Assembly (NCBI RefSeq): GCF_964340395.1
Contig: NC_135557.1
Coordinates: forward strand, 2,913,216-2,977,215
From: Glandiceps talaboti
Taxonomy: Eukaryota > Hemichordata > Enteropneusta > Spengelidae
Reading direction: 5' to 3'
DNA: 64,000 nt
Both the position numbers and the translations under genes were made by a program. Positions 1-19,300 of this stretch are shown piece by piece. The notes beneath the pieces were generated by a model that worked only from the letters and a program-made list of their open reading frames with translations, was not told where the DNA came from and did not search any database. Position 1 is the stretch's first letter; each line of letters begins with the position of its first letter.

Positions 1-597
1 AATAACAGACAATCACAATAACAGACAATTACAATAACAGACAATCACAATAACAGACAATTACAATAACAGACAATCACAATAACAGACAATTACAATA
101 ACAGACAATTACAATAACAGACAATCACAATAACAGACAATCACAATAACAGACAACTACAATAACAGATAATTGCAATAACAGACAATTGCAATAACAT
201 ACAATCACAATAACAGACAATCACAATAACAGACAATCACAATAACATACAATCACAATAACAGACAATCACAATAACAGACAATCACAATAACAGACAA
301 TTACAATAACAGACAATTACAATAACAGACAATTACAATAACAGACAATCACAATAACAGACAATCACAATAACATACAATCACAATAACAGACAATTAC
401 AATAACAGACAACGACAATAACAGACAATTACAATAACAGACAATCACAATAACAGACAATTACAATAACAGACAATTACAATACCAGACATTTACAATA
501 ACAACACAATACCAGACAATTACAATACCAGAAATTTACAAGAACAATCGCAATACCAAACAATCACAATACCAGAATATTATAATAACAATTACAA
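1..597 (-). repeat. 16-bp tandem satellite, left-arm copy
   Basis: About 37 copies of a 16-bp unit, AATAACAGACAATYAC. It is the reverse complement of the long array at 4052-8349. The units decay towards 480-597, where CCAGA and AAATTTAC variants appear. The same decayed units occur in mirror order at 4044-4160, which shows the array edge was part of the inverted duplication. Confidence 0.95.
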
Positions 598-676
598 TGC
601 ATTTATATTTGATCGAATAGTTCAACCTATACTGACTATTATTTATAATAAAATTAGAAAATGTGATACACATTAC

Positions 677-885
677 CTATGAATGCAGACGATATGAAAA
701 ACACACCAGTTAACACCATTGCTGAACATAATATCCACCGTCTTGGAAAACTACTGAGTAGCCATAGTCCTAGCAGATCAGCAGGTATTTCAACCAGGAT
801 TGTCATCATGTATAAAGCATATACATTACCAGAGAAGTAATTTGAGTTAAATGTTAGGCCACTGTACATGATACCATTGGCGAAC
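677..885 (-). pseudogene. Inverted copy of an SLC22 transporter exon
   Basis: This is the mirror image of the exon at 3756-3964 and gives the same peptide, with TM7-TM8 features of an SLC22 carrier (a MYSGLTFN stretch, then EIPADLLGLWLL, then PRR). The GT donor is retained. On this strand the downstream exons would have to lie left of base 1, outside the window. It is either a dead exon copy made by the palindrome or an assembly duplication. I call it a pseudogene only because no partner exon is visible. Confidence 0.6.
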
Positions 886-1035
886 CTAAGAAAGAACCAG
901 ATATTGAAATGTACAATGCTTTTGAAGCTGGTATCGATGAATAGATAGTTAACATTGGTACATTCAATATCTAAATATGGTACTACTAAGCGCTGATATC
1001 GCAAATATTTAACAAATTTTTATAAAAAGAAGTTG

Positions 1036-1738
1036 TAATTATTTCTCTTGCATGCGTTCTCTTAAAACGCTCTATGCTACCTATGTCAGAAGTATTCTGG
1101 CTTACAGCTCAACCGTTTGGTCCCCTTGGTAAAAGAAACCACAGGCTAGCATTGAAAGGGTCCACGAAAAATTTATTAAATTTCGTTACAAAACCGGGAT
1201 CATTTTTAACCGTCATAATTATGCATATTTATGCGAGTTTTTCGATTTGCCAATCCTCTCTCAGCGGAGGATGTTTTAGACATGGTGTTCTCATACAAGT
1301 GTGTAAATAGTGTTTATGATAGTCCGTATATTCTCTCTAAGTTACATTTTAACAGATAACTAGAATTTTACCTGTTTTCGACCTAATGTCAGTAGAATTA
1401 AAAATGTTCTTAAGCACCATGCCATTCAGAGATGTATGACAACTTATAATGGTCTTTGTTGTAGTATTTCGAATATTGATTTTAACGTATCTCAGAGATA
1501 TTTATTTTTAAAAATGCCACTTTCCAAGAATGCCATCTCAAGTCCACCTGGCAAGATTATTTTAATATTTGCTTTATGTACATTTTGTTAGTTTTATTTT
1601 GTTTGACGTGTTTGTGTGTTTTATATTCTTGTCTTTTTCTTTAGTTTTCATTTTAGGAGCCAGTAAATGGGACTTGCTCCCTTTGGTCTTCCACGAAATA
1701 AATAAATCAACTAATCAATCAATCAATCAATCAATCAA
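1036..1738 (+). mobile_element. 5'-truncated LINE 3' end (CR1/L2/Jockey-like), left-arm copy
   Basis: In shifting frames the plus strand encodes the C-terminal part of a non-LTR reverse transcriptase: TYVRSILAYSSTVWSP, then ERVHEKFIKF, then a NVSRIKNVLKHHAIQR stretch around 1390-1440. A 3' UTR follows and ends in a short (AATC)n tail at about 1711-1738, as expected for this type of LINE. At least two frameshifts or stops break the frame, so the element is dead. Clade assignment is by resemblance only. Confidence 0.75.
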
Positions 1739-2279
1739 ATATTGTTCTACCTATTCAATATGCATAAGTATAAAGTGTTTACCTACTTAGAACAATCGTT
1801 CTTGAAATACCACACAATTGTGCTTTGTGTAACCTATTTACTCAAAATCAGCGTTATAGTTTAAGTAAATTCGGTTGTTTCATTTGACATTTCTCTGATT
1901 CGTTACGGTTGATGATGGTGTTTGAACTGTACTCATATGACCTATATTGACTTGACTCTCGGACTAAACTTATAATAAGAGGCATTTTTAGAACACAATG
2001 ACAACTAGGATAGAAATTACAAAATGTAATAGTAGAAGCATATGTGTTAGTGCCAGGGAATCCGTCTATGTCATGTATAGTTACTCCGGCGGAACTAGAG
2101 ATATGATATGAGTCTATGTAAAATATACATTCCGCCATCCATATACTCAGAGTGTCTGATGATCGCAATATGCGTGAAACTCCGAGTTACACCCAAGAAA
2201 GAGTTCCAGTACTACCAAAACTATTACGCTCTGCCACTGCGGTATAGAGCACTGTCTTAGCAGATTGATACTCACCGTG

Positions 2280-2280
<1 letters not shown>
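1739..2280. other. Unassigned unique sequence in the left arm
   Basis: It contains a 104-codon open frame (1854-2168, minus) that I do not recognise. No splice sites or domain features support it as coding. The mirrored copy is 2361-2902. Confidence 0.4.

Positions 2281-2360
<80 letters not shown>
2281..2360. repeat. (TA)40 microsatellite at the palindrome centre
   Basis: 80 bases of pure TA form the spacer and symmetry axis (2320.5) of the inverted repeat. The sequence is self-complementary and could nucleate cruciform or hairpin formation, template switching, or an assembly fold-back. Confidence 0.97.
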
Positions 2361-2361
<1 letters not shown>

Positions 2362-2902
2362 CTCGGTGAGTATCAATCTGCTAAGACAGTGCTCTATACC
2401 GCAGTGGCAGAGCGTAATAGTTTTGGTAGTACTGGAACTCTTTCTTGGGTGTAACTCGGAGTTTCACGCATATTGCGATCATCAGACACTCTGAGTATAT
2501 GGATGGCGGAATGTATATTTTACATAGACTCATATCATATCTCTAGTTCCGCCGGAGTAACTATACATGACATAGACGGATTCCCTGGCACTAACACATA
2601 TGCTTCTACTATTACATTTTGTAATTTCTATCCTAGTTGTCATTGTGTTCTAAAAATGCCTCTTATTATAAGTTTAGTCCGAGAGTCAAGTCAATATAGG
2701 TCATATGAGTACAGTTCAAACACCATCATCAACCGTAACGAATCAGAGAAATGTCAAATGAAACAACCGAATTTACTTAAACTATAACGCTGATTTTGAG
2801 TAAATAGGTTACACAAAGCACAATTGTGTGGTATTTCAAGAACGATTGTTCTAAGTAGGTAAACACTTTATACTTATGCATATTGAATAGGTAGAACAAT
2901 AT

Positions 2903-3605
2903 TTGATTGATTGATTGATTGATTGATTAGTTGATTTATTTATTTCGTGGAAGACCAAAGGGAGCAAGTCCCATTTACTGGCTCCTAAAATGAAAACTAA
3001 AGAAAAAGACAAGAATATAAAACACACAAACACGTCAAACAAAATAAAACTAACAAAATGTACATAAAGCAAATATTAAAATAATCTTGCCAGGTGGACT
3101 TGAGATGGCATTCTTGGAAAGTGGCATTTTTAAAAATAAATATCTCTGAGATACGTTAAAATCAATATTCGAAATACTACAACAAAGACCATTATAAGTT
3201 GTCATACATCTCTGAATGGCATGGTGCTTAAGAACATTTTTAATTCTACTGACATTAGGTCGAAAACAGGTAAAATTCTAGTTATCTGTTAAAATGTAAC
3301 TTAGAGAGAATATACGGACTATCATAAACACTATTTACACACTTGTATGAGAACACCATGTCTAAAACATCCTCCGCTGAGAGAGGATTGGCAAATCGAA
3401 AAACTCGCATAAATATGCATAATTATGACGGTTAAAAATGATCCCGGTTTTGTAACGAAATTTAATAAATTTTTCGTGGACCCTTTCAATGCTAGCCTGT
3501 GGTTTCTTTTACCAAGGGGACCAAACGGTTGAGCTGTAAGCCAGAATACTTCTGACATAGGTAGCATAGAGCGTTTTAAGAGAACGCATGCAAGAGAAAT
3601 AATTA
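2903..3605 (-). mobile_element. 5'-truncated LINE 3' end, right-arm copy
   Basis: Exact mirror of the element at 1036-1738, with the same frameshifts and the same tail (now TGAT repeats at 2903-2930). Shared damage in both copies means the LINE inserted and decayed before the palindrome formed. Confidence 0.75.
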
Positions 3606-3755
3606 CAACTTCTTTTTATAAAAATTTGTTAAATATTTGCGATATCAGCGCTTAGTAGTACCATATTTAGATATTGAATGTACCAATGTTAACTATCTAT
3701 TCATCGATACCAGCTTCAAAAGCATTGTACATTTCAATATCTGGTTCTTTCTTAG

Positions 3756-10067
<6,312 letters not shown>

Positions 10068-10559
10068 GTCACGGTCAACATATTTGACAGTATAGATTTA
10101 ATATTTATTGATGATAGGATTTCAACAAACTCAAAATTTGGGTATAGACGGTATTCAACTAATATCAATATTATGTCAGGAAGGTTATGAATATTAGAAT
10201 TTGAATGTCCTGGATTACATACATCGAATGTAACTGGTTGACTTTCCAAGCCAGAGGCCATTCTGTTGGCTATCATCACTTGCTCATTTTTTCCATTATA
10301 CTCACATCTTTTCTTTTGACTTGTCGATGTGACCTAAGAACTAGTACGTCTAAACATGAGCAATAATGATAGCACGCTTGAAATTAAGAAAGCATTTAAA
10401 AATCAGATTTAAACTGAATGCATCCCGTCATTGCAAATCCATAGGGTTTGTGTTCTTACACACATTGTTGGAATGCAAAATTCTGAGCTATTGCTATTAT
10501 ACATGATGTACCCCTTAAATGGAAAATTAGTTAAATGAAACTATATCAAATTTGAACAT
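10068..10559. other. No gene seen
   Basis: AT-rich sequence after the SLC22 terminal frame. A cytoplasmic-tail exon could be here but I cannot identify one. Confidence 0.4.
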
Positions 10560-10935
10560 ATTGACTAATGACTTATTTATGTAAAGTATATGTAAACGCT
10601 ACAAGATCAAGCTTTAGCGTACATATGCACTTTGTTACTTTTGATGTATGATGCACCAAATATATGAAATTGACGCCTCCATTCAAATATATGGTCCAAT
10701 TTTCAAAAATCATTCATTAATCATGCAAATAACATATTACTATCAAAAATCATAACAAAAATGCACTTTGTTGTCATCAATGAAGTCGCCAAATTATATA
10801 AAATTCTTCAGATACATCGTGACTGCATTAATTTATACATATTATACATATTAGTTGCTAAAAGTGAAAGCCATGTCAACAAACTTTATAGGAAAGGTGC
10901 AAATTGTTATGGTTGATATATATAAGAAATGACAC
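10560..10935 (+). repeat. Dispersed repeat family A, copy 1
   Basis: It shares with 17600-17790, 19060-19300, 20800-20960 and 42380-42660 a pattern of TTTGTTATCATCAATG, a CTTAAGATAT-CCTAATTA stretch, CATTAATTATGCAAAT, and CAACAAACTTT-CAGG. This copy is the most diverged. No coding capacity; the class is unknown (SINE or MITE remnant). Confidence 0.5.
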
Positions 10936-11876
10936 TCTTTTATACCGATACTGTTCCACTCTGCTTTTTGTTGCTGTGTTTGAAGTGTAATAAAAAGGCA
11001 TAAAGTTAAAATATCAATGGATGAATCATTCTGAGCATTGTCATTAAAACATTGCCTGCTCCTAATAAAGACGAGAATTTTTGAATATTGATACGAATGT
11101 GCTGTTCTCTAAAAACTATTCTGGTACTGTAAAATTCTAGTTGGAAATTTGAAACCCAGGCTAGATAAAATACATGAATTTTTGTAGATGCCATCAACAC
11201 ATTTGTTAAAAAACGAAACGGTTTATGCTGAATTTAGTATTCGTAATGTTATGTCAAAGCTAGATTTCTGGTTGTCTATGAGATATTTTTACAAGGTTGA
11301 TAGCAATGAATAGACAAAACAAGCAAAACATACAGCTGTTGGTAACAACTAACCCTCCATATCTGCTGGCCTCTCAACAATCAGAATGCGAGATTAGTGA
11401 CAACTGACTTATAATGATGTTTATACGACCTATTGTTCAGTCTTTCAATGAGAAGAAATAGGCTACTCAACCTTACGGCGTTTTAAATCGAAAACAAATA
11501 ACTTGATTCGTTATATAACATTTTTGATAGATTACAGACACTTGTTATTGTATGACAGCAATTGTCTCGTCTCTAAGTGAATTTTGAAAATATAGAAGAA
11601 ATAAAGACTACTATTCGGGAACAATCCGGCAATCATTAAATTGCATTGTCAAGTGTGAGAGAGAGAGAGTCACGAGTATTTTAATAATTAGTACTTATTG
11701 TTGTTGTCAATGGTTCACATCGCTTATGCTACCAAGTATCAATGACTACGACATCTGTACTTTTAGTCCACATATCCACGCCGTTACTTTCAGGTTGTTT
11801 AGACATTTGACTAAAAACAACATATAGAATGGAATATTTAATAAATAAACAATTTACCAACCTGCCTGTCTGCCTA
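10936..11876. other. No gene seen
   Basis: AT-rich, without convincing exons. There is a short (GA)n run at about 11658-11668. Confidence 0.4.
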
Positions 11877-12690
11877 CATACATACATACATACATACATA
11901 CATACATACATACATACATACATACATACATACATACATACATACATACATACATACATACATACACACACATACATACATACATACATATATACATACA
12001 TATATATACATACATACATACATACATACATACATACATACATACATACATACATACATACATACATACATACACATACGTACATACATACATACATACA
12101 TACATACATACATACATACATACATACATACATACATTCATACATACATACATACATACATACATACATACATACATACATACATACATACATACATACA
12201 TACATACATTCATACATACATACATACATACATACATACATTCATACATACATACATACATACATACATACATACATACATACATACATACATTCATACA
12301 TACATACATACATACATACATACATACATACATACATACATACATACATACATTCATACATACATACATACATACATACATACATACATACATACATACA
12401 TACGTACGTACGTACATACATACATACATACATACATACATACATACATACATACGTACATACGTACGTCCGTACGTCCGCCTCTCCGTCCGTCCCTCCG
12501 TTTGTACGTACATACCGTATGTATGTATGTATGTATGTATGTATGTATGTATGTATGTATGTATGTATGTATGTATGTATGTATGTATGTATGTATGTAT
12601 GTATGTATGTATGTATGTATGTATGTATGTATGTATGTATGCATATATTGTATGGATGGATGTGTAGGTGGATGGATGGATGGATGGATT
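11877..12690. repeat. (CATA)n block followed by inverted (TATG)n
   Basis: About 590 bp of CATA repeats with occasional CATT, CACA and CGTA variants run to 12465. A 50-bp CG-richer bridge (TACGTACGTC, CCGTCCGTCC) follows, then about 125 bp of the complementary TATG repeat, then GGAT repeats to 12690. The two blocks are reverse complements and could fold on each other. Open frames here are artefacts of repeats without stops. Confidence 0.95.
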
Positions 12691-13030
12691 TATGTATGCA
12701 TGCATGCGCTCAGCTTCTACCTTCTGTGAGTAATAGTATCATCCAAGTCATGGCAATTCTTACGAATTAGCTACACCCTCGGTAAAATGGTTCTGTCAAG
12801 CCCTATAAAATGTTCCCAGTGTATGCATAAAGTGACAGCTATCATTGCGAAACCTTTCTCTTCAATTAATCCTTCGATCTCCAAACCTTTGATGCATTTG
12901 GTGAAGGTTAGTCAACTTTTTGTTTAAATATTTAGCAGCTACGATATGTGTTATTAATATTTACAATATGACCATATACCAAGACGTTCTGGCTTAAATA
13001 GACGTTCTGACTTTAATAGGGCAAAGACGT
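12691..13030. other. No gene seen
   Basis: Short spacer between two arrays. A small duplicated motif (GACGTTCTGACTT) at 12980-13040 lies just before the 23-bp satellite. Confidence 0.4.
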
Positions 13031-16000
13031 TCTGACTTACTTTTATCCTTATCCTTCGTTTTATTTTATCCTTAGCCCTCGTTTTATTTTATCCTTAGCC
13101 CTCGTTTTATTTTATCCTTAGCCCTCGTTTTACTTTATCCTTAGCCCTCGTTTTATTTTATCCTTAGCCCTCGTTTTACTTTATCCTTAGCCCTCGTTTT
13201 ACTTTATCCTTAGCCCTCGTTTTATTTTATCCTTAGCCCTCCTTTTACTTTATCCTTAGCCCTCGTTTTACTTTATCCTTAGCCCTCGTTTTACTTTATC
13301 CTTAGCCCTCGTTTTATTTTATCCTTAGCCCTCGTTTTATTTTATCCTTAGCCCTCGTTTTACTTTATCCTTATCCTTCGTTTTACTTTATCCTTAGCCC
13401 TCGTTTTACTTTATCCTTAGCCCTCGTTTTACTTTATCCTTAGCCCTCGTTTTACTTTATCCTTATCCTTCGTTTTAATTTATCCTTAGCCCTCGTTTTA
13501 CTTTATATTTAGCCCTCGTTTTACTTTATCCTTAGCCCTCGTTTTACTTTATCCTTAGCCCTCGTTTTACTTTATCCCTAGCCCTCGTTTTACTTTATCC
13601 CTAGCCCTCGTTTTACTTTATCCTTATCCTTCGTTTTACTTTATCCTTAGCCCTCGTTTTACTTTATCCTTAGCCCTCGTTTTACTTTATCCCTAGCCCT
13701 CGTTTTACTTTATCCTTATCCTTCGTTTTACTTTATCCTTAGCCCTCGTTTTACTTTATCCTTAGCCCTCGTTTTACTTTATCCTTAGCCCTCGTTTTAC
13801 TTTATCCTTAGCCCTCGTTTTACTTTATCCTTAGCCCTCGTTTTACTTTATCCCTAGCCCTCGTTTTACTTTATCCCTAGCCCTCGTTTTACTTTATCCT
13901 TATCCTTCGTTTTACTTTATCCTTAGCCCTCGTTTTACTTTATCCTTAGCCCTCGTTTTACTTTATCCTTAGCCCTAGTTTTACTTTATCCTTAGCCTTC
14001 GTTTTACTTTATCCTTAGCCCTCGTTTTACTTTATCCTTAGCCCTCGTTTTACTTTATCCTTAGCCCTCGTTTTACTTTATCCTTAGCCTTCGTTTTACT
14101 TTATCCTTAGCTCCGTTTTACTTTATCCTTAGCCTTCCTTTTACTTTATCCTTAGCCCTCGTTTTACTTTATCCCTAGCCCTCGTTTTACTTTATCCTTA
14201 TCCTTAGTTTTACTTTATCCTTAGCCCTCGTTTTACTTTATCCTTAGCCCTCGTTTTACTTTATCCTTAGCCCTCGTTTTACTTTATCCTTAGCCCACGT
14301 TTTACTTTATCCTTAGCCCTCGTTTTACTTTATCCTTAGCCCTCCTTTTACTTTATCCTTAGCCTTCCTTTTACTTTATCCTTAGCCCTCCTTTTACTTT
14401 ATCCTTAGCCCTCGTTTTACTTTATCCTTAGCCCTCGTTTTACTTTATCCTTAGCCCTCGTTTTACTTTATCCTTAGCCCTCGTTTTACTTTATCCTTAG
14501 CCTTCGTTTTACTTTATCCTTAGCCCTCGTTTTACTTTATCCTTATCCTTCGTTTTACTTTATCCTTAGCCCTCGTTTTACTTTATCGTTAGCCCTCGTT
14601 TTACTTTATCCCTAGCCCTCGTTTTACTTTATCCTTATCCTTCGTTTTACTTTATCCTTAGCCCTCGTTTTACTTTATCCCTAGCCCTCGTTTTACTTTA
14701 TCCCTAGCCCTCGTTTTACTTTATCCTTATCCTTCGTTTTACTTTATCCTTAGCCCTCGTTTTACTTTATCCTTAGCCCTCGTTTTACTTTATCCCTAGC
14801 CCTCGTTTTACTTTATCCTTATCCTTCGTTTTACTTTATCCTTAGCCCTCGTTTTACTTTATCCTTAGCCCTCGTTTTACTTTATCCTTAGCCCTCGTTT
14901 TACTTTATCCTTAGCCCTCGTTTTACTTTATCCCTAGCCCTCGTTTTACTTTATCCCTAGCCCTCGTTTTACTTTATCCTTATCCTTCGTTTTACTTTAT
15001 CCTTAGCCCTCGTTTTACTTTATCCTTAGCCCTCGTTTTACTTTATCCCTAGCCCTCGTTTTACTTTATCCTTATCCTTCGTTTTACTTTATCCTTAGCC
15101 CTCGTTTTACTTTATCCTTAGCCCTCGTTTTACTTTATCCTTAGCCCTCGTTTTACTTTATCCTTATCCTCCGTTTTACTTTATCCTTATCCTTCGTTTT
15201 ACTTTATCCTTATCCCTCGTTTTACTTTATCCTTAGCCCTCGTTTTACTTTATCCTTAGCCCTCGTTTTACTTTATCCTTATCCTTCGTTTTACTTTATC
15301 CTTATCCTTCGTTTTACTTTATCCTTAGCCCTCGTTTTACTTTATCCTTATCCTTCGTTTTACTTTATCCTTAGCCCTCGTTTTACTTTATCCTTATCCT
15401 TCGTTTTACTTTATCCTTATCCTTCGTTTTACTTTATCCTTATCCTTCGTTTTACTTTATCCTTATCCTTCGTTTTACTTTATCCTTAGCCCTCGTTTTA
15501 CTTTATCCTTAGCCCTCGTTTTACTTTATCCTTAGTCTTCGTTTTACTTTATCCTTATCCTTAGTTTTACTTTATCCTTAGCCCTCGTTTTACTTTATCC
15601 TTAGCCCTCCTTTTACTTTATCCTTAGCCCTCGTTTTACTTTATCCTTAGCCTTCGTTTTACTTTATCCTTAGCCCTCGTTTTACTTTATCCTTAGCCTT
15701 CGTTTTACTTTATCCTTAGCCTTCGTTTTACTTTATCCTTAGCCCTCGTTTTATTTTATCCTTAGCCCTCGTTTTACATTATCCTTAGCCTTCGTTTTAC
15801 TTTATCCTTAGCCCTCGTTTTATTTTATCCTTAGCCCTCGTTTTATTTTATCCTTAGCCCTCGTTTTACTTTATCCTTATCCTTCGTTTTACTTTATCCT
15901 TATCCTTCCTTTTACTTTATCCTTAGCCCTCGTTTTACTTTATCCTTAGCCCTCGTTTTACTTTATCCTTAGCCTTCGTTATACTTTATCCTTAGCCTTC

Positions 16001-16872
16001 CTTTTACTTTATCCTTAGCCCTCGTTTTACTTTATCCTTAGCCTTCCTTTTACTTTATCCTTAGCCCACGTTTTACTTTATCCTTAGCCCTCGTTTTACT
16101 TTATCCTTAGCCCTCCTTTTACTTTATCCTTAGCCTTCCTTTTACTTTATCCTTAGCCCTCCTTTTACTTTATCCTTAGCCCTCGTTTTACTTTATCCTT
16201 AGCCCTCGTTTTACTTTATCCTTAGCCCTCGTTTTACTTTATCCTTAGCCCTCGTTTTACTTTATCCTTAGCCTTCGTTTTACTTTATCCTTAGCCCTCG
16301 TTTTACTTTATCCTTATCCTTCGTTTTACTTTATCCTTAGCCCTCGTTTTACTTTATCGTTAGCCCTCGTTTTACTTTATCCTTATCCTTCGTTTTACTT
16401 TATCCTTAGCCCTCGTTTTACTTTATCCTTAGCCTTCGTTTTACTTTATCCTTAGCCTTCGTTTTACTTTATCCTTAGCCCTCGTTTTACTTTATCCTTA
16501 GCCCTCGTTTTACTTTATCCTTAGCCTTCGTTTTACTTTATCCTTAGCCTTCCTTTTACTTTATCCTTAGCCTTCCTTTTACTTTATCCTTAGCCCTCCT
16601 TTTACTTTATCCTTAGCCCTAGTTTTACTTTATCCTTAGCCTTCGTTTTACTTTATCCTTAGCCCTCGTTTTACTTTATCCTTAGCCCTCGTTTTACTTT
16701 ATCCTTAGCCCTCGTTTTACTTTATCCTTAGCCTTCGTTTTACTTTATCCTTAGCTCCGTTTTACTTTATCCTTAGCCTTCCTTTTACTTTATCCTTAGC
16801 CCTCGTTTTACTTTATCCTTAGCCCTCGTTTTACTTTATCCTTAGCCCTCGTTTTACTTTATCCTTAGCCCT
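13030..16872 (+). repeat. 3.85-kb 23-bp satellite
   Basis: About 166 copies of a 23-bp unit made of CGTTTTACTTTAT followed by CCTTAGCCCT. Common variants are CCTTATCCTT, CCCTAGCCCT and CTTTTAC. Mixed variant blocks recur, and a shortened TTAGCTCCG unit occurs at about 14110 and 16754, suggesting block-wise amplification. CCTTAGCCCT resembles, but is not, the telomere complement CCCTAA. No long frame, since 23 is not a multiple of three. Confidence 0.96.
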
Positions 16873-16920
16873 CTTTTCAAATTGCAATATTTACATTTCC
16901 AGCTCTTTGACTTATACAAT

Positions 16921-16979
16921 CGCTCAAACCCATGATTCATAGAACCCATGATTCATAGAACCCATGATTCATAGAACCT
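16921..16979 (+). repeat. Short 17-bp tandem repeat, three copies
   Basis: AACCCATGATTCATAG is repeated three times just after the 23-bp satellite. Confidence 0.85.
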
Positions 16980-19060
16980 AACACAATTCCAATCATTATC
17001 GTTCTTGAAACTATAATTTGTTGCTATCTGTATGTGCATGTACAATGATACCAACTTTGTGAAAATAATCATTTATTTTATTATGGTTGAAAACGATAGT
17101 GGTGGTATGTCGATATTCGTGAATATATTCAATTTTGCATTTCTAGGATTGTCGCCTTATAGTTCGACGAAGTTGTTGAAGCTGTCTAGTTAGGGCTCCT
17201 ACTGACCGCTTTCATTGTGAATCTGCAACTTTTGCCTTCCATACTGAAACATAGAATTTGGAATTTGTCAATATCATCAATCGAATTGACGATTCTACGC
17301 TTACTACATTTGAGGCATGGAAGTTTAGCGTTATATGTTTTAATGGACATATGAGACATGGAAACGTTCATTAAATATAGGAATTGACAGCGAGTGGGGT
17401 TTACCATATCTGTTAATCGGAACAATGCAATTGCGATCAGTTATACAAACATCAAAAGTCCTTGTCTTGCATGACGACCGAGAAATGATACTGTCGGACA
17501 GGAAAAAATAGATTCGGGGCTGAAATCCTTCCGTAAAGGCAAGTCGTTAGATTTTCGTTCCTACTCAAAATAAGTGTTGGAATGCAACTGAACATATAAG
17601 TTATGTTTTAAAGTATGTGCCAAATTATATTGAATTTGAAGTTTGTATTCTTAAGTTATAGTCTAATTACTGAAAGTCATTAATTACGCAAATGCCTTAT
17701 GCAGGTGAGTTATTAAAACTGATATCTACATCAACAAACTTTTCAGAACATGTGCGATTAGTTATGGTTGAAGTTGTACTGAATTGGATTAATTAGGTAA
17801 AACATCATTAGGCGAGAAAAAAAAAACTGTTCAACGGGCCCTACCCATATTTTTGGCATTTCAATTTTTTTTTTATGATGGGCAAAATATCCTCATGCTG
17901 GCTTTGCATGTCAGTGAAATGCACACTTTGTTTCAAAATTAAGGGAATTTCTTTACATTTTCTGAATAGTACATGTAACAATATACATTTGAGTCAATTC
18001 CAAATTATGTACTATCAGTGGTTTACTTGGCTCTGATGATGCATACAAGCATGAATTGAGATAAAATTAAACTGTTGCATATCCAATATTCACTAAACGA
18101 AATGAGCAAAACTTTATGACCATGGGAAGGGCAGTCATTGGGCCATCAAAATCTGATAGTCTGAAAGTCTTCAAATGTTTTACTCTTTCTTTATTCATGA
18201 TTTTTTTTTTTGGAATCAAATTACAGTTCAGGAGAAGTCATTTACCACATCTGCAAAATATCTTTCAGCTTTGCCACAACAAAATACACTTCATAGCCAG
18301 ATAAAATGTACTGCATGTCATAATTGTCTCTCTCAATTCTGGTATTTTAAAACCACATTCAAGCTTTGTAAGACTTTAAATTATATTTTTTGTTTGATAT
18401 TTTATGCCTCTAAATGGCCTCCTATATTGCCTTATTTTCAAAAAAGTTTGCATTTTTGAGGATGTATCCTTCCAATCAGTAGCAATCACGGTAATAATTG
18501 TCTTTCTCCCAAAACAAGATGGAAGGTGGCTGACTAAGTACCTCCCTTCATAGGTCAGAGCTAATTATGAGACATCTCCTTATAAGTATCCATGTGAAAT
18601 GCACATCCTTTGTCAAGTAATATCATTTGGACTGTTATTGTAGTTGATCATCACTTATTTTAATGCATCATTGTACCTGTGCTACCATATATAATTTTAT
18701 ATCTCCTCTATCACGATCGTGTAGGTGACAGAAGGAGTGGCTAAAATAATTCTGGAGTTTCATTTAGCGGGTCTTAACATATTTTGAGAGGAGCTACAAA
18801 ATTTGTTTAACCGTAAATTGTGCACATTTCCTACTAGAGCTGATTGAAATCAATTGCCATACAGACAAATTGCAAGAGATAAAATCAAAATGAATGAATA
18901 AGTACAATGTAAACTCAACTTCAAATATTTTGCCATCATTACATGTGGTTTGTTTTTATATCCTTTGTAAAAAAAAAATAAAAAAAATCGACCTACCTAC
19001 CCAATGTGTCGGGTTATGTTTCCTGTTGAACAGCCTTTTTTTGTGGCCTTAAAACTAAAC
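16980..19060. other. No confident gene; contains dispersed repeat A
   Basis: AT-rich. A copy of dispersed family A lies at about 17600-17790. The 79-codon minus frame at 17186-17425 contains CLKC and looks like possible decayed coding sequence, but I cannot assign it. Homopolymers occur at 17818-17827 and 18201-18211. Confidence 0.4.
17600..17790 (+). repeat. Dispersed repeat family A, copy 2
   Basis: GTATTCTTAAGTTATAGTC, TAATTACTGAAAGTCATTAA, TTACGCAAATG and CAACAAACTTTTCAG match the family pattern in the same order. Confidence 0.6.
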
Positions 19061-19300
19061 GTTACATTATCATACTTTATATTGCACATGGACTTTATTA
19101 TCATCAATGTTGCAGCTTGCATTTTTAATATATAGCCTAATTACTATATGCAAATGAGTCATTAGATTTAAAAAAACTACATAAACAAGCTTTTCAGGAC
19201 ACAAACCTGCGTTTATATTTGAAGCATATACCAAATTGAATTTGACTTTGAAGCATACATTCTTAAGATAACCCTAATTACTGACTTGCCCATTAAAAAA
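19060..19300 (+). repeat. Dispersed repeat family A, copy 3
   Basis: The family motifs occur twice in succession here (TATAGCCTAATTACTATATG and CTTAAGATAACCCTAATTAC), so the element may itself be an internally duplicated unit of about 150 bp. It overlaps the start of the ZNF862/hAT-like fragment. Confidence 0.6.

Larger units (their letters stand above)
1..2280 (+). repeat. Left arm of a large inverted repeat (palindrome)
   Basis: Read as reverse complement, this stretch matches 2361-4896. Across the non-satellite part (about 600-2280) position x pairs with 4641-x. I see one difference at the centre (2278/2363), and three open frames recur with identical translations. Inside the 16-bp satellite the order of variant units is also kept, but the right arm has about 15 extra units plus one more, so base 1 pairs with about 4896. 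The arm runs off the left edge of the window, so its full length is unknown. Confidence 0.93.

Noticed and set aside
11829-12770. Open frames of 170-313 codons on both strands over the CATA/TATG block
   Set aside because: A tetranucleotide repeat without stop triplets is open in several frames at once. The peptides (TYIH, MYVC repeats) are translation of microsatellite.
13030-16872. Interstitial telomeric repeat
   Set aside because: The CCTTAGCCCT core is part of a 23-bp unit and never forms consecutive CCCTAA hexamers.
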